Of a stretch of DNA of 64,000 bases, positions 1 to 10,747 are shown in pieces. Below the pieces are notes generated by a model. It was not told the origin of the DNA. It searched no databases and was given only the letters and a program-made list of their open reading frames with translations. The position numbers and the translations under genes are program-made. The DNA is from Membranipora membranacea. Taxonomy: Eukaryota; Bryozoa; Gymnolaemata; Cheilostomatida; Membraniporidae. The DNA is taken from NCBI GenBank assembly GCA_914767715.1, contig OU612068.1, positions 1,610,001 to 1,674,000 on the forward strand, in the 5' to 3' direction. How positions within the stretch are numbered: position 1 is the first letter of the stretch; each line of letters begins with the position of its first letter.

Positions 1-554
1 TGTGTAACACAGTCTCTCTGTTGCACAATGAGACGGATTTTTAGACGACTTGCTTGAATTTGTTTCCCTACTGTTGATTTGATTTGATTTGTTTACCACG
101 TCCCAGAAAGAGTTGGTATGGCATTTGGGATGCTGATCCCAAATGGTCCCGGAAAGAGTATTTCTTTTGTTCACATTGCAAAACTGATCCCAGAAAAGCA
201 ATTATGTTTATGTCTTGGATAATGGTGAGATAATTATTATGTGATCACATTGTCTAGGATTGCCCCAGATAGTCCTAGATCATCCCATACCATTGTTACA
301 TTCACATAGTACCCAGATGTAAAATGAGTCTTGGAATGTGACGGGAAAGTTTGCAAGCGTCAAACTTTCCTGTTTATGACCCAGACTCATTTTTGCTGGT
401 GTGTCGTATTTGTGTTCACATTGTCTGAGTTGGCTGTCTTGGTTGGCTGTCTGGGACAATGTAAACCAGGCTAGAGAAGACACAAAATGGTCTCGCTTAA
501 ACTTGGCTTTTGCAATTCTCTGTAAATAAAGTTGGCTTTTATTTTCTGTTGCAG
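1..554. other. No gene seen; imperfect foldback inside
   Basis: I see no supported coding exon here. The stretch repeats short motifs such as 'ttcacattg' and 'gatccca' in both orientations. Its clearest element is an imperfect hairpin at about 321-395, listed separately. It may be a degraded foldback or hAT/MITE-type element, but I cannot define termini. Confidence 0.4.
321..395. repeat. Imperfect foldback (hairpin)
   Basis: Arms of about 33 nt pair around a short loop near 354-360. The outer arms read 'aaaatgagtcttgg' against the complement of 'cccagactcatttt'. The inner arms read 'acgggaaagtttg' against the complement of 'caaactttcctgt'. About seven mismatches remain between the arms. The flanks also look loosely inverted, so this may be the centre of a longer, older foldback element. 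Confidence 0.5.
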
Positions 555-689
555 GTGAATCTCCATAGATTTGAATGCTGTGTACAATTCTTGGACAATT
601 CTACAAAATTCCGCTCTGCAATTCAGGATGCACCAAATTTCTGGAGACGCCAACAACTCACACCATCTGATAATTACACTGTTGGGTGA
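555..689 (+). CDS. Possible terminal coding exon of an unknown gene
   Basis: A good acceptor (polypyrimidine then 'gttgcag') precedes 44 open codons, beginning VNLHRFECCVQF and ending in SDNYTVG before TGA at 687-689. The other two frames close at once. A donor-like GTGAG overlaps the stop, and an alternative is a 54-nt intron to a short exon at 740-758 (FYFCH then stop). I do not recognise the peptide family, and no upstream exon is visible within the window. It could be the 3' end of a gene lying off the left edge, or chance. Open length and acceptor quality are the only evidence. Confidence 0.3.
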   Translation: MNLHRFECCVQFLDNSTKFRSAIQDAPNFWRRQQLTPSDNYTVG

Positions 690-759
690 GAGCATCATGA
701 GTCAAGCAAGCTTGACAGATTTAATAATTTATTTTTTAGATTTTATTTTTGTCATTGAG

Positions 760-2700
760 ACCTCTGACTTAGTGAAAGGAATGTTACACAAACATCCTGC
801 CTCTCTGCGTATAAAGTAGTGTCCCTGCTAGAAATGAGTTTCACCTGAAAGCTGATTTTGTTATCAACAAGATAGTTTTAATTATTCGTTGACCAAAAAA
901 AACTAACGCTCATATTAACCATCATCATCCCCACGATAAGGACGAGTGAATTGAGAGTGACTTTTGAGACAGGGATAATGGGGCGATGTCCATTCATAGA
1001 ATGTTTATACCCTGTACCTTATAAGCTGAGACAAGCAATCATAAATTGTAACAATCCTGATCATACTTGTTAGACAACTCCTATAGTACCAAAGACAAAA
1101 CGTCGCAATGGACTGATTAAGTACTGACAATATAGGATTGCATAAGTCCAAAATACAATACTGCCATAATCAATGATAGAAGCAAGATATACTTCATCTT
1201 ACCCTCAGCCTATCGATATCGTTGCAGTTTTCATCAGCTTGACCGAATCATTTAGAAATAACAGTAGTTGTGTCCCCGTTAACTTTAAGGACATTACTCC
1301 AAACTCCGAGTGCACACCTCAACACTACAGGGTTTGACGCAAAGAACTTTGTGAGCTGAACCTCCTGGAATTCTCACAATAATATCATGCATTGTTGGAG
1401 TGTTGTTAACATGCCTTGTTAGCGAGATAGAAATATAAGATAATCATACAAGGATTTTGATTGATATCGGCAAGTATTAGGGCTTAGCAGTCTTTTTTGA
1501 CTTGCCTTTACATGAGCGATGATTGTTTGTTGATATTCCTATTAGGATTCCTATAGTCAATAGTTTGCATTTAGCATATACACCTATCAATATAATAACT
1601 CTTATATGTACTGAACTGGAAAAGGGTACATAGTTAGTGTAATAATTTTAGTAAGTATGGTACTCATTCCTTACGGTAGGCAAAGAATCTAAATATCCAT
1701 GTACACAGAAGCCCAATGATTACTAAATGTCATGTAGAGATAACTTAGTACTTAGATCAGCATCTACTAGAATTAACCAATGGTAACTTAATCCTAAAAT
1801 ACTAGTAATTATGTCCCTTTTTATTATAGTAGTTATTCGATGGGTGGTGTTTTGTGCGTTGATAATTAAATGAAAAAAAATTAAGAAAGGCTCACTTCCA
1901 ATATAGTTTTACAGATTAGTCAGTTTGCTCTAGGGGTAGAACGGATCTTTAGCATTGATGCCAATGGAATATCCTGGCAGTCAGCTGCAAACGAAGTTTC
2001 CAATATTGCTCTTTATTTAGTTAATATTTTGTTCTCCTTGCTTTCATAGCTTAGATATTGCTGTGCATGATCATTTTTGTTTGTGGTATTGTCTTTTATC
2101 GCAACATAATATTCATACAGGTGTCCTAAACACGTTGTAAAAGTCAAGTTTGCGGCGATAAACATAATCGAGTTATTCCAATCAAATGAGAGGGTCGGGA
2201 GGAAGTTATTCTCTTTTCTCAGCTCGCTACACTGCTCTCTGCCAATTAAAAATCAGTCTTGATTTAGCCTGATGAAATGTTTATGAGAAAGTCCTTGGAT
2301 TATGAAATGACTTGCAAGTTGTTGTTTTAGAGGAGAACCTTGGAGAGTTTATCTAGTCTATACCTCTAGTCTACCATATGTGTTGAAATTTTCTGTAGAC
2401 CTAAATTTCGAATTAAATGCCTGTTTGGTTTTGCTGGTTGGTTGTCCATCATTACAGATTATGACAAAGTAAACTGCGCTGACAATGTTAATATTAACTA
2501 TATAATATTAACTGCAGAGGGTCATAATTGTGCAAACTGAGCCGCCCAATATCCGTTTTAGTGGACACTTTTTAAATATACATCGCAATGGCAATTTTAA
2601 ATAATAAAAATTAAGTAAACGTTTTTAACGCATTAAGTTTGAATTAATGCTGTCCAATGTTTTCAACTCATTTAATGTGATGTGAAGATGTCGTTGTAAT
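760..2700. other. Intergenic, nothing recognised
   Basis: AT-rich sequence with no convincing exon, RNA gene or defined repeat on either strand. Confidence 0.5.
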
Positions 2701-3036
2701 GAAAGGATGCGTCTATATTCTATGCCTGCCCTGTCCGTAGATGGGCAGACATCAAGGGTGGAAAACATCTCACAACACAGAGTTGTTTGCCTACCACAGA
2801 GAACAGTCACGGGCATGTAGGACAGGGGGTGGTTCAATTACAGATTTCGCTGGCTTTTAGCCGTGCATTTGCTGCTAAAAGTCAGCTAAAAACACAGCCA
2901 CTCTCTAATATGATTGTGAATCTCGACATTTCAACCTGTGGCGTCATAGTTTCTAGGAACGGGAGAGAAGATACAAGTCACCGCTGCTGATGAGATGTCC
3001 TTGCCTGCTATGAGAAACTATGCATGCAAGACACAA

Positions 3037-3471
3037 GGGGGGTGGTTCAGTTACAGATTTTGCTGGCTTTTAGCCGTGCATTTGCTGCTCAAAGTCAGCT
3101 AAAAACACAGCCACTCTCTAATATGGGTTTCAAGTAGCATAAATTTAGCAAAGACTTAGCTGATGTTTAGCCATATATTGGCTCTTCTGTATCAAGCAGC
3201 AATCCCTCACTCATATTATGCTATGTGTACTAATTGATTAAAATATAAATAACTACCAACAAGTGTAATCAGTCTGCAGTGACCAACAGACATGAAAATC
3301 ACATCCATATAAACTCCGTTGCGTTAAGTGATAGTGTAAGACTTCTCCACAATGTATATCAATCTACATGGCTGATTTACAGCAGGGGCTAATTGGAACA
3401 TTGATAAGTGGCGGCTTAAACTGGCTAAAACTAAGCTAAGTTTCTGCTAAATCCTAATTGAAACCTGCCCC
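3037..3471. mobile_element. MITE-like element, copy 1
   Basis: The left end reads 'ggggtggttcagttacagat' and the right end reads 'ctaaatcctaattgaaacc' followed by tgcccc. The reverse complement of the right end matches the left end over about 25 bp at roughly three-quarters identity. The interior is non-coding and full of 'tagct' and 'agcta' motifs. No clear target duplication is visible. The downstream flank is also shared with copy 2, so the element sits inside a larger duplicated block. Confidence 0.55.
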
Positions 3472-4498
3472 AGCCGCTCAGAGAGCCCGGGCCAGTAGGA
3501 CACAGACTGCTCAGAGAGAACCCATGCCCCTAGATGGGCTAAAGCGGACAGCAAGGTCGAAAAACATCTCACAACACAGCATTATTGCTCAGTGCATGTG
3601 ATTGGTATCACAACAATGCAGCTTGGGTGCTGATTTATTTAATCCACCCAGTTTAGTTCATCAAAGCCAGTTGTAGAAGACATTGCTACGACCACATTTT
3701 CTAAGACCACATTTTTACTACGACCTTATTACTACAACCGCATTTTCTGCTCTTCAACTGATTCTGAATCTCAACGCTTCAACCTGTGGCATCATAGTTT
3801 CTAGGAAAGGGAGAGAAGTTGATTTATTTAATTCACCCAGATTAGTTCATCAAAGCCAGTTGCAGAAGACATTACTACGACCAAATTTTCTATGACAACA
3901 TTTATACTACGACCCAATCACTACGACCACAATTTATGCTCTTTGACTGATTCTGAATCTCGATGCTTCAACCTGTGGCGTCATAGTTTCTAGGAATGGG
4001 AGAGAAGTTACAAGTCACCGCTGCTGATGAGATGTCCTTGTCTGCTATAAGAAACTATCCATGCAAGACACCAGGGGGTGGTTCAATTACAGATTTAGCT
4101 GGCTTTTAGCCACGCATTCGCTGCTAGAAGTCAGCTAAAAACACAGCCACTCTCTAATTCGGGTTTCAATTATACAAATTTAGCAAAGACTTAGCTGATG
4201 TTTAGCCAATCTTGGTCGGTCTCACAACAATGCAGCTTTGGTGCTGATTCATTTAATTCACCCAGATTAGTTCATCAAAGCCAGTTGCAGAAGACATTAC
4301 TACGACCAAATTTTCTATGACAACATTTTTACTATGACTCAATTACTACGACCACATTTCCTGCTCTTTGACTGATTCTGAATCTCAACGCCTCAACCTG
4401 TGGCATCGTAGTTTTAAGGAAAGGGAGAGAAGTTACAAGTCACCGCTGCTTATGAGATGTCCTTGTCTGCTATGAGAAACTATGCATGCAAGACACCA

Positions 4499-4904
4499 GG
4501 GGGTGGTTCAATTACAGATTAGCTGGCTTTTAGCCACGCATTCGCTGCTAGAAGTCAGCTAAAAACACAGCCACTCTCTAATTTAGGTTTCAACTAGCAT
4601 AAATTTAGCAAAACTTAGCTGATGTTAAGCCATATCTTGGCTGTTCTGTATCAAGCAGCAATCACTCACTCATATATAATAGTACTGATTGATTATAAAA
4701 ATAAAGACCCAGATCAAAGTGTAATCAGTCTGCAGTGACCAATTGATATAAAAATCACAGACAAATAAACTATGTTGCGTTCAGTGATAGTGTAAGATTT
4801 CTGTCTGAGTTGTAGCAGGGGCTGAATGGAACATTGATATGTGGCGGCTAAATCTGGCTAGAACTAAGCTAAGTGTCTGCTAAATCCTTATTGAAACCTG
4901 CCCC
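4499..4904. mobile_element. MITE-like element, copy 2
   Basis: It has the same ends and interior as copy 1 (left 'ggggtggttcaattacagat', right 'ctaaatccttattgaaacc') and is about 30 bp shorter. Both copies are followed by the same block starting 'agccgctcagag'. The repeated unit is therefore the element plus flank, which implies segmental duplication after insertion. Confidence 0.55.
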
Positions 4905-5875
4905 TCAGCCGCTCAGAGGGAGCCCGGGCATGCAGGACACGGTCTGCTCAGAGAGAACCCATGCCCCTAGATTGGCTAATGTAGACAGCAAGGTCAGAAA
5001 ACATCTCACAACACAGCGTTATTCGATCAGCGCATGCGATTGGTGTCACAACATGCAGCATGGGTGCTGATTTATTTAATTCATCCAGTTCAGTTCTTAA
5101 AAGCCAGTTGCAGAAGACCACATTTTCTTCTCTTTGGCTGATTGTGAATCTCAACGTTTCAACCTGTGGCGTCATAGTTTCAAGGAACGGGAGAGAAGTT
5201 GCAAGTCACCGCTGCGGATTAGATGTCCTTGTCTGCTATGAGAAATTACGAATGTAAGACACCAGGGGCTGGTTCAATTACAGATTTAAGCAACCATGCA
5301 GCTTGGGTGCTGATTTATTTAATTAACTCAGATTAGTTCATAAAAGCCAATTGCAGAAGAATGCATTACTACGACCACCTTTTCTACGACAACATTATTA
5401 CTACAACCCAATTACTACGACCACATTTTCTGCTCTTCGACTAATTCTGAATCACGAAGCTTCAACCTGTGGCGTCATAGTTTCTAGGAAAGGGAGAGAA
5501 GTTACAAGTTACCGCTGCTGATGAGATGTCCTTGGCTGCTATAAGAAACTATGTATGCAAGACACTAGGGGGTGGTTCAGTTACAGATTTCGCTGGCTTT
5601 TAGCCATGCATTTGCTGCTAAAAGTCAGCTAAAAACACAGCCACTCTCTAATATGATTGTGAATCTCGACGTTTCAACCTGTGCGGTCATAGTTTCTAGG
5701 AACGGGAGAGAAGATACAAGTCACCGCTGCTGATGAGATGTCCTTGTCTGCTATGAGAAACTATGCATGCAAGACACCAGGGGGTGGTTCAATTACAGAT
5801 TTAGCTGGCTTTTAGCCACGCATTCGCTGCTGAAGTCATCTAAAAACACAGCCACTCTCTAATTTGGGTTTCAAT

Positions 5876-6479
5876 TACCTATCACTCAGCCAACATTCTA
5901 TTTCTATCCTTTTCCATTAATTGATTCAATAATATAAATAATTTAGCTCAGCTAAATAGAATTTTTAAGTCGCTTGCGATGATAAGTCATGACAACCCAA
6001 CATATTATGGCAAAATGTCCCCTCTCAACACGGATTTGTTTAGGGTCTCTGACACAGGGCATTGCACTGCATTTGTGTGGGATGCCTGATCGCCTTGCCT
6101 CTAACTTCATCAAGGGTTGCAATATAGTCTCATTTTATTCGAGTTGTTGTGGTGCTTTGTTATGTAGCAGGACGTGGAGTTGAATTCGGTTGCTCTTTTC
6201 TGATTGAGTTTATCTTATGGTATTTTAAGTAAATTTGTCTTGACTCTTGGAAACCAGTCACATTTGTCCCCTATCTATTTGAGATATATGGAGTTCATAT
6301 TGGTGTAGGTAATAACGGAACTTCCTGATCTGCTGCAGTGTGTGTACAGGTATCCTGGTGTAAATATTCGACTTACAATAATTATTTAATGGGTATAAAA
6401 AGTTGTGTCTATTAATAAGAGTTCCTTCTGAAAACGATTATGTAAATATTATATCGTATGACTATAATATGCTAATAAT
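5876..6479. other. Intergenic, nothing recognised
   Basis: No supported gene or named repeat. A short plus-strand reading frame near 5989-6183 has no splice or family support. Confidence 0.45.
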
Positions 6480-7010
6480 AACAGTAACAGGCATCAGTTA
6501 ACAAATACATAATAAATAATAAATAATTAGTAAGCATACATTTTAAATTTGCATAGAGTTGTAATCTGTATGAGATTGTTGTGCAGTTTATGTTCGGTGA
6601 TGTTATTTTAACAAAATAAGATTTATAAAAATTATACCATATTCATGGCGTGGTCTTGGGGGGAGGGGTAGAATAAGCTAGACAGTTCGCAGCCTTGTAC
6701 TAGGTGACGGTGGTCTTATCATGCTCATTTCCGCCTGTGTGTAATTATTTGTTGGTATATGGTATATGGTATATGGTATATGGTATATGGTATATGGTAT
6801 ATGGTATATGGTATATGGTAACAGTAACAGGCATAACTTAACAAATACATACTAAATGAATATATAGTAAGCATACATGTTAAAATACATAGTGCTGTAA
6901 TCTGTATGAGATTGTTGTGCAGTTTGTGTTCGGTGATGTTATTCTAACAAAATAAGATTTATAATAATTACACCTTATATATTGTATGGTCTTGGGGGGG
7001 GGGGGTAGAA
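6480..7010. repeat. Duplicated segment with heptanucleotide satellite
   Basis: The segment beginning 'acagtaacaggcat' at 6481 recurs at 6821 with about 340 bp offset. It keeps the 'atgagattgttgtgcagttt' and 'gtgttcggtgatgttatt' blocks and the G-rich tail in both copies. Between them, 6754-6820 is a (ggtatat) array of about 9.6 units. The second copy's G tract has grown to 12 G at 6994-7005. The copies have diverged by substitutions and small indels, so the duplication is not recent. Confidence 0.85.
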
Positions 7011-9313
7011 TTAGCGTTATTAGGGACTATCAATGTATTGTGAAACAGTCTCAATTAATATGAATCAATATTTTTCCATGCAATGCTATCTGCAATAGGT
7101 CAGCATGTCAATAAAATAAGTTGATTTCAATTAAAAAAAAGTTGGTTTAAAGGTGTGTGCATGGATAGTTTTAGTAGATAACTCTTACTGACAAAACTGA
7201 CTGTGTTGACCGAGACTGTCCCACCCTCTGTAGACTGACTGTCCAAATTGTTTTATTTTCGAATCATCCGTTTGTGACTGTTTAATGTAAATATTGTCCC
7301 TTGTTATACCATTGCCAACGTCAGAGTCAAAGTCTTGTTTTGATAGTGAAATGAATTTTCAGGTGATATCAAAATAGTGCCTGGCAGGGTTATAATGTGA
7401 CTAAAGCCCTGATGTAAGTTGTTTATGCATTCTAGTCATTTAGTCAGAGGTCTCAAATAACTCAATCTGTTTTTCAAAATTCTCACAGAATCAACGTAAA
7501 AATCTGAGGCACCATAAACCCAGAGAGTAACACTGCTGCTAGTTAAGAACTGCAATTTCTAATGCAATATATTTTTTTCCTTATATTGTCAATTCTTTTT
7601 TCGCAAGATTTACGGGAAAGTTGTGTAAAGAAAAATTTGTGTGCAGATGACTTTTTCACTACCTCGCACATCAATAATAATTTTTTTTTGTCGAAAGTGT
7701 GAGTTGAGCAAATAAATGTACGCAACCATACAAAACATTTATTTGTTTCTGAAAATTAGAATGCAACAGGTAAAGAGAGGGGACAAGTTAGTTTTCTCTG
7801 GTCTTGTGGATACTGCAAGAGTTTTGTAGCGAAGCATTTAGGCAGAGCGATTGTTTTGATGTTGTTAATGTTTCATGGTAATTGGTAAGTATTGCAAATG
7901 ATGGTTTATGATAGTTTGATATTTCCTGCATCACAGTCACACACAGGAAACCTGGAGTAAACATTGAGCTACAGTTAGTAAGAAAACCTGGCGGTGCAGC
8001 ACTTTACTCAGGGAACACTGAATTAGATTCTTCTCTTAGAATGGAAATAGTATCATAGCGTTATACGGTTAAGACACTAAACACAGGGACCCATCTGACT
8101 GTTATCTGATTGGCTGTCCCTAGTAGCATGAATAATTAGCCTGAGAAATTGTCTTGTTTACAAAATTGCAAACAGTAATTATACCCCATACAGTGTCGAT
8201 GATTAGGGCATTTCTAGATTGCTACTAGGGACTGGCTATTTCTGCAAGCCCTTTGTTTTGCAAAAGAAAGCTAATGATGCTATTCCAGATATGGAATTCA
8301 ATGTCAGGGAATTAAATGCCATTTTTCCCCCAGATAAGGGCTGAGCATTACAATAGATATTTTTTCCCTGTGGCATTATATTTTTAAAAGAAATTGAATT
8401 GAGACTTATACCCAATTTGTTGGTTATTGGAGTTAACATCCAAAAGTATATAAGCATTGTTCAATGAATCTTTATTAGCATGAGCAGAAAAATACTTTAG
8501 TAGTGGCGCAGCCCTAGAATCAGAAAAAATTAATTTTACGAGATGTTTTCCGTAGTTTGTCAACCTCAAGGGAAACAACTGCTAGAAAACTGCCGTGTCG
8601 CAGCAAGAGTTTGTTACTATAGCCAGACCAGGCCCTCCCTCCCTGGCCAGACAATTGGTGTAATTAGGCGTATAATAACTATCAGAGTTGTGCCCTTTTG
8701 TTTTGGGAGAGGACAACTCATTCCATCTCACAAGCCTTCAAAAGGGAACAGCATATTTTTCAGGAGTTTTCCTCCCTCTATAAGCGAAACACAATAGACT
8801 GAGAACTTAACTGGCAAATTATAATTCTGTGCAACAAACATAATTTACAGAGAGATCATTGATTGAAGGCAACAGGCTACAAGAAATTCCAGAGGAGAGA
8901 AAGTTTCCAAAATCTATATTTAACAGTCAGTTGTCCTTCTATTCTTCTCCAGCAGGGAGATTTGTAAGGCAATCATATCACCAAGGAATTGGTATCATAT
9001 ACTGAGGATACAAGGTAGGTATGAGACTCAGGATAACGAGATAACTAGTAACAGCCAGTCCATCAACCTGGTCCAACCGGTCTAATCCAAAACCTATATC
9101 ATATGTCTCTGAGTCTGGCAAGCAATGCTTGCAATGTTTTTGTTGTTTCAATTTAACATTTAACATTGCCAGAGACCCAGATTTTGGAGTAGACCTATGA
9201 TCAGTCCCCTGTTACCTTTAACTTCTTCCTTGTTTGAAGCAAGGACTGGAGTAAAAGACTCCTTACACCTTGCTTGAAATCTAAGAGTAAGACAGAATAA
9301 GATCATAGACAGG
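7011..9313. other. Intergenic, nothing recognised
   Basis: I found no exon with both splice support and family resemblance, no RNA gene and no well-defined repeat. Short reading frames such as 8543-8797 (+) have neither. Confidence 0.45.
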
Positions 9314-9549
9314 CAGGATGGCGTAGTGGTTAGGATATGAGCATCTCAATCTGAGAGTTGCAGGTTCGAATCCCGGTCACTACTACCCATGCTGCTGAAG
9401 GAGGTGAGCTCTCTGGACAATAGCCTAGCTTGCCCACTCCTACCTGATACAGGAGTGCGCTTAATTGAATATGTATATGTATCTATCTTATATACATGTA
9501 AAGATTGCTGGAGAGCAGCTAAATAAAAAGTCATTTACATTTACATTTT
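9314..9549 (+). mobile_element. tRNA-derived SINE
   Basis: The head is tRNA-like with a pol III A box (TGGCGTAGTGG, 9319-9329) and a perfect B box (GGTTCGAATCC, 9363-9373), 33 bp apart. The T stem and acceptor stem do not pair properly, so this is not a working tRNA. An unrelated body of about 150 bp follows. The tail is made of 'taaataaaa' and repeated 'ttacat' ending in T's near 9549, typical of a SINE 3' end. The start is approximate. I see no clear target site duplication and no second copy in this window. Confidence 0.8.
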
Positions 9550-10740
9550 TAGTAGGTGTACATCAAGTTGGACAAACATTATTATTATTATTAGTATGAT
9601 AATATTATTTATCATCACAAAGTTCCATGAGGCATTACATCTGCAAGTTTCAACAAACATTATCAGCAAAGCTGAGTTAAAGGCTTGACAAGCTAGCTTG
9701 TTTGTCAAGGCTGATAATCAGTACCCTATAGTCGGAATAGTACGGTATGCAGTACCCTATATGTTGCTACATTAGGGACCCATTCGGACGCCTGTTCAGC
9801 ACCTATGGACCTGCATCATAGGCCTAAGTAGCTTCTGCAGACTGTAGAAGATACCCTAGATTGAGGCAATACTACTTGTATTTCCTGATACCTTTAATGA
9901 CGATACACAATCTCGCAAATACCGTCTACAGAGTGGTTCAGATATAAAACTGTATACAGTTCTTGCGAAACTTTGTCGGCAAGGCAACAATCATGGCCAT
10001 GAGTTAACTCAGACCATAGTCCTACTCTGCTACCCAAGTGTGGGAACTGCACTGTGCAAATTTTCCCCTAGTAGGTGGAGTTTTAAGCAATCAATAGCCG
10101 ACCTACTAATACAGTACCTCCAGGATACTCCGACTTGTCTTTGGAAGAAAGCATATTACAAATGGTGACAGTATGGGTTGGTGTCGATTCTGTGTGTCTG
10201 TAGTGCTCCTTAGAACTAGTCAACTACACACATTACTATGTTTACAGTATGTATAGTTCAATGCTTTCTGTATCGATCTCCGAACCCAACGGCTGCTTGC
10301 GATACATCTTCTGTGCTAATTATGGAGCTCGGAAGTCTGCAGTGCGGTCCACCTATCGAAATGCTTGTTTTATCTGGTCCTGATCATTGCCAGTTCATAC
10401 AGGTTATGCATTAGGTCTGTGAGAAAACCAGATCACAGTAAACAATTCAGTGCAATGATATTCTTTGAGTTCATCTGGATGGTGAGTGATCTCAATGTAA
10501 AAACTTTGTTGCAACTTTGTTAGAATGGAGTATAGGAAGAACTTGTTTGGGCAACAAATTTGCGTATTGAACATGTAAGCGGTATGTTCACTTTGATGAG
10601 GTGTAATAAACATTCAATACCCGTACAATCCAAAAATTAAGATGCACACCCAACTTTAAAAATCCCAAACGTGTAAGGGGTTGGTCGAGGGGTGTAATGG
10701 TGAAATGCAATTGTAATGTAATGTTTCATATTTAATTTAT
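9550..10740. other. Intergenic or 5' region of the KCTD7-like gene
   Basis: No coding exon is supported. An acceptor ('tttaatttatag') sits just before the first coding exon of the next gene, so an untranslated first exon and the promoter may lie here. I cannot locate them. Confidence 0.4.
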
Positions 10741-10747
10741 AGATATC

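Larger units (their letters stand above)
2820..5875. repeat. Cluster of nested MITE-like and tandem repeats
   Basis: About 3 kb is built from shared modules. One module contains 'tcaacctgtggcgtcatag' and recurs near 2931, 3779, 3968, 4394, 5160, 5462 and 5674. A second begins 'ggtggttcaattacagat' and recurs near 2831, 3041, 4078, 4503, 5268, 5571 and 5785. It continues into a 'gctggcttttagcc' block and a 'cacagccactctctaat' block. A third block carries 'ctacgaccacattttc' repeats. Two copies of the second module end in a diverged inverted copy of their own start, giving the MITE-like elements listed below. The short reading frames here come from the repeat, not from genes. No transposase is visible, so any mobility would need an autonomous partner elsewhere. 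Confidence 0.8.

Noticed and set aside
740-758. Tiny terminal exon (FYFCH) after a 54-nt intron
   Set aside because: Possible, but simple read-through to TGA at 687-689 needs no extra intron; kept only as an alternative.
2787-5257. Several 65-75 residue frames in the repeat cluster
   Set aside because: They recur with the repeat modules and contain repeat-derived peptide (for example STCGVIVSRNGRE), so they are repeat translation, not genes.
9314-9390. Functional tRNA gene
   Set aside because: The pol III boxes are intact, but the T and acceptor stems do not pair and a SINE body and tail follow.
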